In this document: piece after piece, positions 13,319-25,171 of the stretch
How positions within the stretch are numbered: position 1 is the first letter of the stretch
Layout: every line of letters begins with the position of its first letter
From: Allacma fusca
Lineage: Eukaryota; Arthropoda; Collembola; Symphypleona; Sminthuridae
Direction: 5' to 3'
Length of the DNA stretch: 64,000 bases
NCBI GenBank assembly: GCA_947179485.1
Contig: OX359247.1
Location: 9,639,060-9,703,059, forward strand
Program-made: the position numbers and the translations under genes
Notes under the pieces: generated by a model
What the model saw: only the letters and a program-made list of their open reading frames with translations
Databases searched by the model: none
What the model was told of the DNA's origin: nothing

Positions 13319-14563
13319 GTAAGTGGATTGAAGATTCCGTTCCTACTTTCACCATCATGGACGCAGATTGTGTGAAACTCCCGGGGAAAAGAAAATAGCT
13401 CAAGCACAAGACACAAGTAAAATGCATTAAGTGAAAGTACAGGAGAAATTGTTGGATTCAACTTGAGAAAGTCTTTTTTTTATGTGTACGTGTGTATTTA
13501 GTCTAAGTCAGTTTAACCTTGCTTGGAGCGGGACACATGACAAGCTGTACATGTATCTATTTCTGTGGAGCATATGTGTAGAAGCACTCTTTATAAAATA
13601 GGCTCTAGAGTGTATAGGTGGAAGGCCCGGCTATAAGTGCTTGTAATAGATGAAGTAAGTAGAACCAACTGCTGGAGAAAGTAGGAATAAATGGAACTAA
13701 ATTCAGAGAGGAAAAATTTCAACTTTTTGTAATTCCTCGGTATTATTTTTCAGTGTGTGCGTAATAATACTTTAAGTATAATTCCAAGTACATCGTTAGG
13801 AACTCCTGCTATAGTATAGGAGTATTTCCAAATGTCTTATAGAGGACAGCAGGTAGAGAGTAGAAAGGGAGCAATGGAGAGAGTGAGAGAGAGAGAGAGA
13901 ATGGTTGAAGAAATAAAGGTAAACTACAGGAAAAATAGCCCAGAAGACCCTGAAGCGTAGTCGTGCTGATTCTAATACTACCGTACGGCGATGTTCTTCT
14001 TGTTTTTGAACTAAAGAATGGTAGCACAAAGGAGTTGCCCATGAAATATGCAGTTTGCTACATAATGGCTAAGGACGAGTAAAATATGACTTTCTCCACG
14101 AGGTTGACAACGAGACAAGAGACAACTTCACTTCTATTACACCCCGAGATACGCCACGTAGACGTTCATGCTTCCGAATGATGGCTATGAGTAGACTTAG
14201 ACCCGTATGGCTCTTTCTTTGATGGATTTATTCACTGACGAGGGACGTTGTACTTTCTCTCTCGCTCACTCTCTTTTCTCCCTTTTCTCCCATCTCCTCC
14301 GACTCGACTTTAAAAAGCAGCATGGTTCCAGGAACGGGTTCCTGCACACAGAGGCACAAAAGTCCTCCCGCTTTCTCCCCAACTTTTTTTTTGTACTCCA
14401 CCATTTGTCCTCCCTTACGCACACCGGCAAGGTACGTGCTCATCATTGTAGTTTTCTCCTCCTCGCCCTGACTTGTACATAGATCATCCGCCGATTTCTC
14501 GGTTGCTTCACCCTGACTTCTTTTTTGTACTGTCTGAAGGTCTCAAAACATCCGAATGGGAAA

Positions 14564-14602
14564 ATGGGCTGGGAGGAATGGGCTGGGAGGAATGAGCTGG
14601 GA
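14564..14602. repeat. 14-bp tandem repeat, 2.8 copies
   Basis: The unit ATGGGCTGGGAGGA occurs twice exactly, followed by a partial third copy with one change. Confidence 0.9.
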
Positions 14603-14920
14603 TAATTTGCAGGTACTTCCTCGTTCATACTTTCCACCCACCACCGCCACACGGCTGAGGCAATCCAGTTGGAATGAATGTGTGTGTATCCACTTGCTGC
14701 ATAATACAGCACATTTGCATTGTGAGCTCTTCCCAATTTATGCACTCACAGGAAAGCTCATTTGTTCAGGAGAGGACAATAAACTAGTGGTGACAGTAAA
14801 TTCTGACTTCCCCACCCGCATCCACGTACAAGTTGCTTTAATCCCGTCGTAAAATTATGTCTCGAAGTACCCTCATATTTTCCTTGCATGTGTGACATTG
14901 GCCCTTTGTAGAAGAGCAAA

Positions 14921-14950
14921 ACTCGTGCTTTCATACTCGTGCTTTCATAC
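14921..14950. repeat. 14-bp tandem duplication
   Basis: ACTCGTGCTTTCAT occurs twice head to tail, followed by AC. Confidence 0.9.
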
Positions 14951-16670
14951 GAGAAAAAAAGGAGACCATGACTTCCGAACAACTCCCCACTAGACTTGAG
15001 ACCTTCCGCCCGCAAAACTGATCTTGCACATTTTTCCACACATTTTGACATTTTATAAGGCGCATGAGAACATAGGAGTGGAGTGCAAAGAGTAGGAACT
15101 GCCAAGTGAAAGTAAAACCATCAAATCTCTTTGAATGGGGTGAGCAGATATAAATAGAGACAAGTATTTTAAAGGTTCCATTTTCTGGGGTAACAAATTC
15201 TGAAACAAATGTGGCATTTGAGCAAACATCAGATCTTTCATTCCAACATACTGATTTTTCTTTTGGGAGGAGTATGTTTGCTTGTAATTATTTAAGGAAA
15301 GTTTATTTACTTTTTTTTTCCTATAGGTACATATTAGTATTTATTTTTATTATTGCTAATGTCCAAGGTTGTCACACTTGAATACATATATCGCCTTGAG
15401 GTATATCTGTAATTTTATTGAAATTACTTGGCTGCAGGGATGTATAGGGACACTGTGGACCCAAACGTGAAGCAATCCTTTAAAAGTTAAATCAAAGTTA
15501 AGAAACGCAACTTTGCAGGGGGGAAAGGCGGATGGGAAAAAAGAGATGGAGGAGAAAGGGAAAGTTGTAAAGAAGACGAAGAAAACGGGAGAAACACAGA
15601 ATGGCCATGAAATGCTGGAAGTATCTATATGTATTTGCTTTTTATACAGAATTGAGTATGAATAGAAGATGAAGAGAAATTCGGTTTGAGCGTCAAGAAA
15701 AGGAACATAGAGCAAAAGAAAAATGAAGAGAAAATGAAGTGGGGAGACTTGAAGGAATATCCCAGCTTAATGTGTATACATTAGAGAAACATGTGCAGGG
15801 CCTTGTGCAACATACAAAACGACAGTCTTCCCTTCTCACCAGTCTCTTATCATACGTCCATTATGAAGAAGCAAGTTTGACTTGCATAAAGTAGCTTAAG
15901 AAGCTCCGACCATTCACATGTCTTATGACGCTTTCGTCTTCGTCAGGAGAAAGCCTTTCCAGTGAAACCTGAAATCACATGACTGTCACATACTAAATCC
16001 CATTGACAATTTTGATGTTAAATATTTTGTGGTGAAACTAAGGGTCTGAAAATGTTCCTTACTTGCCTCTTAACTACGGGAGTAAGCTTTTACTGGGAGA
16101 AGGTTTCGGGCAGACCAGCATCAAGTATTTCATAAAAGTACCTATACAAGGGAAAGTTATAGATGCACACAGATGCATACACGTACCCCAAACTTGTTGT
16201 GCCCAAGACATTCAACTATGAATGTTTGGATGAGGAGTCCGTTCCTCTGGGAGATATGGCAAGGAAATTCCAGAGAGACTTCCTAGTGTTTTCACTTCTT
16301 CTCACAGGTTTTTCTTCCTCCTATTCTCCTCTCCTTTCCCCTCACCTTGTTACTGAATGCCTTAACGAACAAAAGTTTTCTTCATTTAGACTCCGGCGTG
16401 GTGGTTGTTGGTTCCTCCTATGGCTCCAGTCCCTCAGATTTTTTTCCTCGGCAAAATATAACGGACTGGTATTTTCTTCCTCTTCCTTTTTTGCCACCAA
16501 CCGTATAAATGATATATGACAGGGAAACATTGTAATTCCTATCCAACCACTCTGTCTCATCTCCCGTAACCTTTACCAGGTTCACGTCCATCCCTCAGTC
16601 ATATTTTCCTTTGGTAATATTCTCCCTCGTTAATGTTTCTGCACTGGAATTTGCTCACACAGGGCTCCAT

Positions 16671-16700
16671 GGGAAAGTTGGTGAAAGTTGGAGAAAGTTC
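16671..16700 (+). repeat. Three 10-bp units GNGAAAGTTG
   Basis: Three consecutive 10-mers read GGGAAAGTTG, GTGAAAGTTG and GAGAAAGTTC. The exact 10-bp period places each GAAAG on the same helix face. The third unit contains the window-wide word GGAGAAAGT. Confidence 0.75.
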
Positions 16701-19700
16701 ATCTCATTTGCGAATTGTTTACCTTGCACCTGCTTGCGCCCCGTTGCTAGTGCATTACGAGCGGAAGTTTGCATGATTACATGATAATTGCATCACAGCA
16801 CATTCCACACCTATAATGTACATCCGAGACTGACGCTCCCATGCAGTTTTTCCAGGCTGGATTCTCCTCCAAGTCTCAATTGTAAGGCAAGCTTATAATC
16901 TTTGTACTTTTAAAGGCGTTCCTTATAGACATCTATATTGACATACTGCATGTGCACGCCATTACGTAACTAGCAGGCTTCCCCACTGACCATGACTTGA
17001 GCGATGGCACATCCCTCGACCATAAATCAAAATTTGAGAGCAATTATTTATTTACTTGTTTCAATTAGTAGCTGAGCAGTTGAGTAATGTCGGCACAGAT
17101 TTATAGCAAATTACGGGATGCTGTTGGTGGATCTCGGGAATTGGAGCCCCGTTTTGTAAGCTTGTAGAAAAGATGTACTTTCACTGTGCCTTGCACAGGG
17201 GCTCATTGATTTTTTCCCACAGCATGTAATATTCACTAATTTTTTGGGTTAGTCTGTGTGTGCTTGTGGATACGGGCTTTCATAAAAAAGCTATTTAGTC
17301 TCGGTATAATTATATCTGGTACATATATATGCTCAAGTGCACTTGTAGCTGTGAAAAATACTTACAGACGTACACAGTTACCCTTGGTATCATCAATGCT
17401 CGAGTGAAAGGTGCTATATGAATACGATTTTACGTACATAAATACGTGATACATATCCACACTTGAGTTGCTTAAATGTTATGTATGCACACTTGTAAAC
17501 ATCATTATTTTTTGTGTGTTTCAAAACTGGTGTATTCATATTCTGAATAAAAAATAGGGGAGATGGATAGCTCTACATACACAAAAGTACATGCATAACT
17601 ATATATGTACATGAGCGTCTGCTATAATTATATGTACGTGTGTTATAGACTGCAATATAATAATAATTCCTATGAATCCATACACAACGGGGGAAATTAT
17701 TCTGTGGTTTTGGCATGTGACTGGGCAAATACTATGTATGTACAGATATGTAGGTGCAGATATGTATGTACGGAAATGCATGTGCAGATATGTATGTACC
17801 TATATGGGAACACACACACAGGCCCCGGACCACATGAGAATTAATGGTACCTAGAGACTAGTGAAATTCCCTTTGTCTCTCCTAACGATCTTCATGGATG
17901 TCGTTTCTTTCACGCTCCGTTGGCTATTTACGAGCCAGGCCTGATCTTGCAAGTCATATTTGCACTAATCTCTCCCTCCCTCCCCTAACCTCCAATAACT
18001 TTAGAAGAGATAGCCTTTGTGTGAGGAATCAACATTTCATCTGGATTTGAGTGTTCTAATTCCCTTCCCTTATCCCTTTGATGTAAGTAGCGAGGCCCAT
18101 TCATTAGCATTCAGTGAGCCGTCCTCTGTTTTTCTTCTTTTTCATCAATGTTTTCCCACAAATTAAAAATCCCACGCCGGCTCCAGTAGATACATAAGCA
18201 CGCTCTTAGGTCCGACTGTTTTCCCATGTTCATGCGTAATGCACAGGACCTTTGTACCTCCAAAGAAACCCATATAAATTATAACATCACAAAAGATACA
18301 TGCTAGAAGGACTTCGAAAAATAGCTGAGGAAGGGGTTCCCCAAGAATTATAATTTCCAGACGTTTTGAATGTATTTATTTCATGTATAATAATTATATC
18401 AGTATATATGTATGTATGCTCAATACATCATGCCACCTTTGCATGATTCCCTCTTACAAATTGGACTTACTTAGTTACGTGCAATCGTACCTATGCATAA
18501 TTATATTTAATTAATTAATTATTATACCTCCATAAATAGAAACATTTGAAACATTTATACAATAATAATTGTAGCTGACACGAGGTTACACTTTATAATT
18601 ATATTTAATTACGTCCACGTACAGTGTCCGTAATTACTTTTAATTGATATAATTATAGATATATATATAATTATAATTATATATACACAAGAGTATAAGC
18701 ACAGATTGTAATTTCCCACAACGGAAAAAAAACCATAGTGGCTTTCTCTCATTGTCCGAAATATAATTACTTCTTTAATAATGATTTGTGTATGGCAGCA
18801 GTCGTTAGTAATCATTTAATGAACTCATAACAAGATCAACTTACAAACTAATTTCCCTCAGAGTCAGTTTCAATGGGTTCTCTTCTAATATTCCCCAACA
18901 TTGAAACATTTCTGGATTTTACTTTCTCCTTGTAATAATTTCAATTATTACAGCAAAAGGAAAAAAAATCCGTCAAATAACTAAACCTTTGGAATTGATG
19001 GAGAAAGTAAAATTTCTCCTGGTTGTTAGATGGCATGCTAAGAAAAAATTATTACTTCCCCTTCAAAAGGACTTACGCCTAAAGGAAATAACAAACCCAA
19101 TTCTTTTTATATTTAATAAAATGTGAAAGTGTTGAAAGTATCCTTTGAAAAATTATTCAGCACCCAAGTAAATAACAAACTCCGTCCAGAAGGAAGGTCC
19201 TAGTGTTGTCATTTTTTTTATCTCCAGCTCCCAAGCCCCTTCGAATGGTGACACTATGAGCAATTAGAGTGTGAGCCTTGGAGAAAAAAACACTTTCAGA
19301 TTTTCAGATACTGTCACCAAAAAAAACTACGGATTGGCTCTTTATAAAGTCATTTAGTATAAACTTCCCATAATTCCTACACGTAATTATGTATGTACAT
19401 AGATAGATATTCATGTAAAATGACACTTGAAACCACTTGGTCGAAATTGTTTTTGAATGTAACGTCAAATCAAAGTTGTCTCCAGAGTTCTTCCCTTTGA
19501 TCTTCACTGAATCCGCTCCGAAGTGAGTACTTGGACTTGAATGTTGGAAATGAGTAGTCAAAGCAGACTTATAGTTAATTAATGATAATTTTTTGAAGAC
19601 TCCGTCAGGTAGAAAAAACTGTACACTCAGCTAAGTTTCCCTAAATGTATGAACAGTTGAACAGTCAAAAGATGTCTAGATCCGCATCCATAGAGATGCA

Positions 19701-20182
19701 GGGATGAGAGATGGGCTTACTTCATACATGCCTATGGTTATAATTACAATGATATAATTATACATAGTCGCTATATACGTAATTATTATGAAATACGTAT
19801 GTATGAAGTAATTACTGGAGGCCAGCAACCGGGGGGTAATAATTTTTTACAAGGGATTTGAGTTTTGTAATAAAATGGGGTTGTGACAGGGGGTCGGGGT
19901 CAAATCCACGTTAAAAGTAATTTAGTGGCATTACGAGAGTATATAGTTCACTTTTAGTAGTAAGTACATCAAATATATTAAAATATGACTTGTGTAGATC
20001 CCTACATATGTATGTATGTTTAGTAAATTGTAAATATGTTCCAGTTTTTTTTTATCGGTTTCCATATTGTTCTGAACGCAAAATGGCTCCCTCCAACTAC
20101 ATAGACACCCGTTTGTACTTCACCAAAAGATATAGTATTTTACAGGAGTCTCAGCCTGAGACCCGACGTTGTAAAACCTTAC

Positions 20183-20248
20183 AGTCATTTGCATAATGGG
20201 AGGAAGGTCCCCTTCAGATCCGACTCTCCTTCGGAGGCAACAGAGCAG
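20183..20248 (-). CDS. Candidate 22-codon tail exon of the Sidestep-like gene
   Basis: The stretch lies between an acceptor (ATACTCACAG) and a donor (ACT|GTAAGG) and is open in exactly the phase left by the preceding exon, giving LLCCLRRRVGSEGD and LPPIMQMT. Only one of three frames is open on this strand. The length is a multiple of three. Against it, the mirror image on the plus strand is also bounded by good sites (CCTTACAG acceptor, GTGAGT donor at 20251) and has one open frame, so the strand cannot be decided by eye. The acceptor pyrimidine tract on the minus strand is weak. Confidence 0.25.
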
Positions 20249-22441
20249 CTGTGAGTATTTTATGATTATTTAGGGTCGACGAGTGCGAGTGATGATTCCG
20301 TTGGAACTCTATGTCCTGCAAAAGATCAAGAGGGGACAAAATTAATCATCGTTCCTGAAACTTTTGTAATAATGTGTAGCTCAAGTTCCCAACGACGTCC
20401 CAATTTCCAATATTATCCTGGGAAATGACATTTGTCTTCCCCATACTTACACATGTGCATATGGGGATGGATACTTACATGGGAAATAGTGTCACAGTTT
20501 TAAGCTCCCTTTACAAAGCATGGGCAAACTTGGAAGCACTACAGATCTACTATTCAAAATCCAGAGGTTACGGAACAGAGGGAAATTTGACGGAATTTCA
20601 ACAACAGACAAAATCAAGGTCACATTTTCATTTCCAATACCATGGGGATCATTTTTTAAAACCCTAGGAATAAATTACCCAAAATAACGACCTTAAGCTT
20701 TCCCAACCTAACAAAGTAGATACACAGAAAGAGATTTCATCTGCAAGAGTGGTTACTCCAATTTAAAATATATATGTAGATACATAGGTATAATGTAATT
20801 ATATAGATATAATACATAGACACACTTGTACTCCCTATTTTCCTCGACTTCCCCATCGTCCCAGGAAATAATTTCATAGTCTTGCCAAATATGAATATTT
20901 CCTTGGGATAGGCTCATATGAGCGTGCTTATGGATAGAGAGCGTTAAAATATAGGTGAACATGCTCCCATGGTATTATTTAAACTTGAAGGATAAAGGGA
21001 TAGATGTAGGAGGATTTAGACTCCTTGCAAAAATCTCAATCCTTCCTCTCACTTCTGTTCCAAAAGGGACCACTTTTGCATTTATTTTTCCGTCATGGGG
21101 GAAGTTTTACATAAATCAGCTTCCTGGGGTGGTTAAAAATACATGCGTCCAGGATTTTATTCCTCACTTGATTTTTTCAAAGCCATTCCTAAATTTCAAA
21201 GCCTTCTTGGATTCATGTTGTCAGGACTAATGGGATGTGCTTTTGCAAAGTCAAACTCCGGGAATGCATTTGAGGAAATCAATATTTTTTAAGGAGCGCT
21301 TTCCCCGGAATTAATTTTTTTTTCAGGACTTCCCAACAAGGATTACGTTATGGCTAAAAGGGAGTTCCGCATTGGTCAAAACAAATACAAGGGGAATGCC
21401 AATTGTGAAAACAGAGCATGACCTGGTAATCTACCAAGGGTTTATGTATTGGAAGCAATTTGGAAAGTTATGAAATCATTAGAGCTGAGTTTTAGCGTCT
21501 CGCAAATACTCACAATGGAGAAGGTCTTTCAAAAGAGCTCGGGAGCTCAAAGGGTCCCGGGCATTAGTGCTCTATTCCAAGAAATTATTCGGGATGCTTG
21601 ATACTAATAAGAGTTTGAAGAAAATGTAGGGGAAAAAACTTTCACAAAACATTTCACATCAAAGGACCATTGGAAAAAGCAACAATGAATTAGGTAGGGA
21701 AATGTAAAACAAAAACAACTCTCGTATAATTTTCATATCCTCATCCTATAAACTCCCATTTACTCCCAAGGCTGTGCATGTACTGCATTGAACTCAAATG
21801 TAATTATATATGAGGAGAAAGCATCAGGATGAAAAGTTGCTTTCCCCTGAAAAAAAAAATTGTGTAACTAACAAATATGAAAAACTTTTTCAAAAGTTTC
21901 CTCAGCCTTCTCTTCCCCTGCAATTAAAAAGTTGTAAAAATTATTTCCCTCAATGGAATAATAATAAGCTCTTAACTCTTGAGTCGAAAAAAAAAGTAGC
22001 AAAGATCCATATATGACTTTGTTCAACCGGAAGTCTTCCCAGCTATTTCTCTCAACAAGGACATCTACTCAAAATGAAAAATTCTGAAGATCACAAGTTC
22101 CCTCCTATTACAAATTATACAAGGAAATCAATGTCAAGGAATAGTATAACCCACTCTTCAAATAGAGTAAACTTCTGAGTTCATAAAGTTCGTACATACA
22201 TATCGTGTTCATCAAAAACTGTTGGTTCTTTTCAAAGGAACTGAAGAGACTCAAATTAAATAGAGGTAGTTGAGCAGAGACTGTTGTAAATTGTAAAAAA
22301 AAAATTGTTTATTTTTAGAAAGCATCTAGTACAAAGGTTCAATTACCCTGACAACTCTGATCATTAAAAGGAGTCCCCCTTTCCCTCTTGTAATTTATGA
22401 GGAACAGGATTTATATTCGGTCAAGTGTTTCCGTGTTGCAG

Positions 22442-22507
22442 GGAAAGATTCATGTTGTAAGGATAATTAAGAAAGAAAACGCGGAGGACCGGAAGACCCA
22501 AGTATAG
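22442..22507 (+). CDS. Candidate plus-strand terminal exon ending KTQV
   Basis: After an acceptor-like TTTCCGTGTTGCAG, one frame is open for 21 codons (GKIHVVRIIKKENAEDRKTQ then V) and ends in TAG. The last four residues fit a class I PDZ ligand (S/T-x-hydrophobic). No upstream exon of matching phase 0 was identified and no AATAAA follows closely. It could be chance. Confidence 0.15.
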   Translation, partial: GKIHVVRIIKKENAEDRKTQV

Positions 22508-23260
22508 AATTTAGGTTTTTGGGTCATCCAGTCCGAGTATCATTTCAGTCCAGGAGAAACCTGATGATTAAATATCTGTATGCGATCACTAGTAGCTGGT
22601 AATTATGTTTGACTATATTAGAGGGGAGACTGAGCTGGAGAGACTCCAGGCTCCAAGGAAAATCTGACCTACAGATGAGAGGACAATGAAAAAGAGGAGA
22701 TTAAATTAATCAAAGGAATAAGATCCGGACAGACAAAATACACTAGCCCGGAAAGTAACACTAGATTCAGAGAGGAGGAAAACAAATTACATTCGGGACT
22801 ATCAGCTCTCTGTGAGGGATGATTCAAGCTCTCTGAGTAAGAACTAAAGGTTGTTATGTAATCGACATGGCACAGTTCCGGCTACACTAGCGATAATTAA
22901 TTTTCCCACAGAATTCATTCCCAGAGATAGTTATGACTATTATCTACTATAGTGAGTAGTCCATCCAGTACAGAAGCGTACGTGAGATAATGACTGGGTG
23001 AGTGAGACCTCCATTGTACTTACGCACCATATGGAGATTCCACGTTTTAGGCTAATTATTATAAGCCAAGCTTCGCGGAAATAGTAAGGACGGGAATTAT
23101 AGGCCAGTGTTTTAATACATGCATGTAAAAGAGTGGGCCTTCTCTTTCTCTCTCTCTGAAGCTCTTTTTATTATATGTATATCGAGATGTGGAGTCTCTA
23201 CAGGGAGTTTGTAATTACGTATGTTACAATCGGGCGGGGGTGTTGTAATGTTACAGGGAA

Positions 23261-23315
23261 GTGAAAGCGGAGTGAAAGCAGAGTGAAAGTAGAGCGAGTG
23301 CATAGTGAAAGCAAA
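23261..23315 (-). repeat. 11-bp tandem array downstream of the tail exon
   Basis: Five 11-bp units of the plus-strand form GTGAAAGCAGA begin at 23261, 23272, 23283, 23294 (degenerate) and 23305. The array lies 28 to 82 bp past the proposed donor of the 23343-23461 exon. On the transcribed strand it reads as repeated CTTTCAC. It shares 19 identical bases with the intron start at 28757-28775. Confidence 0.7.
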
Positions 23316-23342
23316 GCTAATGAACCTTAAGTAATGGGCTAC

Positions 23343-23461
23343 CTGCGCATCGGTCAAAGGTTTAATCTGTCCATTGTTTTTTATTTCCACGTCCTTTTTT
23401 CTTCTCCGGGCTGGCGGGGTTTTATGAATCCGAATAAAACCGCGGATTCCTCCTGTACGAC
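23343..23461 (-). CDS. Sidestep-like exon: basic cytoplasmic tail
   Basis: The acceptor TGTTGCTTCCAG is followed by two bases that complete the split Gly587, then residues 588-626: RTGGIRGFIRIHKTPPARRR, then KKDV, EIKNNGQIKPLTDAQ. The phase fits the transmembrane exon exactly and the peptide is strongly basic and hydrophilic, as expected for a cytoplasmic tail. The proposed donor is CAG|GTAGCC, which leaves phase 0. A second possible donor lies about 16 bp further on (AAG|GTTCAT). If neither is used, the frame continues for roughly 50 more codons of low-quality sequence. The exon call is good; its 3' border is less certain. Confidence 0.75.
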
Positions 23462-25139
23462 CTGGAAGCAACAAAGGACTGGCCGTTGCATAACGATTCT
23501 CCCACAAAGGATTTTAAGGCTCATGTAATGCATTCCTCTCATTCGTAATATGAACTCGGGCTGTTATTTATCCCTCAAAATGCCGGCATTACCTGGACTA
23601 ATGCTCCAGACTGTTTGTTCAACCCACTAGAACCGAAGGAAAGAGTGTGTCTGTGTATTTAACCCACAGCTTATCTCTCTCTCACTCTGTCCCTTTTTAC
23701 CTAAATTGAGAACAGAGCCAGAGGACCTACATATGAACAGGATCAAATAAGCCCCGCCATTTCACTGTATTAGGGATAACCACACGACACAAGTAATACT
23801 CTCAGACAGAAAATTCTCCCATTAGCAGAAATTCTCTGGTTGCGTGTAACAATCCCTTTTTAAATACAACCATGGATAATGTCAAGCATCCCCAGGAATG
23901 TGGACACTTGTTGTCATCAACTGCTGGAGACATCTTGTTTAAAAAAAACATCATCGGTGGTTAGGGAAGATGCAAGATGCTCAGACAAAAAAAGATTTGG
24001 CCATGAGGGACAACAGACACTCACATACATAAGCATTTGGTACATACATTAACTTTGCCCCTTAGAACTGGAGCGGAGTAGTTCTCAAGTCCTCAATGAG
24101 AATCTTATTTTTTCTGTGTTATAAAACGACGACACAATTCAAGGATTTTCATGCTCTAAAAATTTGAATTATTTTCATTGCAAACTTCAGACGAAGAATT
24201 CAAATCCTTACATAAAAGCACACAGAAAACATACGGAAAATGCAAATGTCCGGCTTGAAACTGGCTCAAAACCGGTTTGCAATCACGGACATGGACTTAC
24301 AACTAAGTCGGTCAATGTGACTTGAAACTAACTGTGAGTTGTGCTTTCTCTGTACATTGTATGACTCGATAAGGGCTCAGAATAAATGCAGCTTTGGAGA
24401 GGAATTTAAAGAGACGAAAAGTGATGCTAGAAAGTTAAAAAGCTGGAGTGAGATTATGGACGAATCCCTGGGTTCACAATGGGAAAGTTAGGGTGTACAA
24501 TTCAGTTTGTCGTTCTCAATAAAATATGTGTATTTGACTATAGTAAAGCCCCTTGATGCAAATTTAGACGTAGTATATACATACTTTGGCAAAACGAGAA
24601 GTTTGCCATTTCCCTCGTGCAATTTTTTAAAGGGTGCATTTTTAAGTCGGATTTAGGTCGAATTGTCTGTCCCGAATATGCCAGCTCATTCGAGGATAAA
24701 ATAGTGACTGAATGAAGGTAGATTCTGGTTGTTATCAAAAAGACCTGAAGGTGTAGGTATAGATACATACAATGGGAAACCAAGACTTGAACATTTGGGG
24801 AAATTGTGCCCAAAAGAATAATAATTATATGACTTTATGCCCAGTTTCCGACACAGAAACGAGCTAAATGTACAGTATCATTAGATGTACGAGGAAAATA
24901 GCATGTAAGTATCATTTGACATCCATATGATTGGGGCTACTCCAATAGGACTAGCATGGCTTGGGGAAGGAAGTTTCCCGGGAGTGATACTACCTTCTGG
25001 AAGAGTTCAACCACCTGAAAAAAAGAATTGGGGGGATTGGAATGAAAGTGGGGAGAAGGGCCAATTTTTCCCATTCGACTACCAGTTCGTTATTTCCCAT
25101 TCAATAAGGTCTCCTGTGTTTGTTCATTTCGTACACACG

Positions 25140-25171
<32 letters not shown>

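Larger units (their letters stand above)
13319..20182. other. Intergenic or distal intron, no supported gene
   Basis: The region holds two 14-bp tandem duplications, the 10-bp triplet array at 16671, TACA/TGTA palindromes near 17580-17820, and AT-rich TAATTATA stretches near 18370-18680 and 19740-19800. Open frames here are short or low-complexity. If the Sidestep-like transcript extends past 20.2 kb, its stop and 3' UTR could be inside this stretch. Confidence 0.45.
20249..23342. other. Region downstream of the tail exon
   Basis: If the 20183-20248 exon is real, this is its intron. Otherwise it is 3' flank. It holds the 11-bp array at 23261-23315 and a candidate plus-strand terminal exon at 22442-22507. 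Nothing else is supported. Confidence 0.45.

Noticed and set aside
14758-15105. 115-codon minus-strand frame with an internal 14-bp duplication
   Set aside because: The duplication shifts the frame and no domain is recognised. It is likely chance.
16184-16313. Plus-strand stretch reading PKTFNYECLDEESVPL
   Set aside because: Reasonable composition, but the flanks give no convincing acceptor and only a weak GTTTTT donor.
19430-19545. Minus-strand stretch reading GADSVKIKGKNSGDNFDL
   Set aside because: Hydrophilic and open, but no consensus donor follows and the phase relative to the receptor exons cannot be set.
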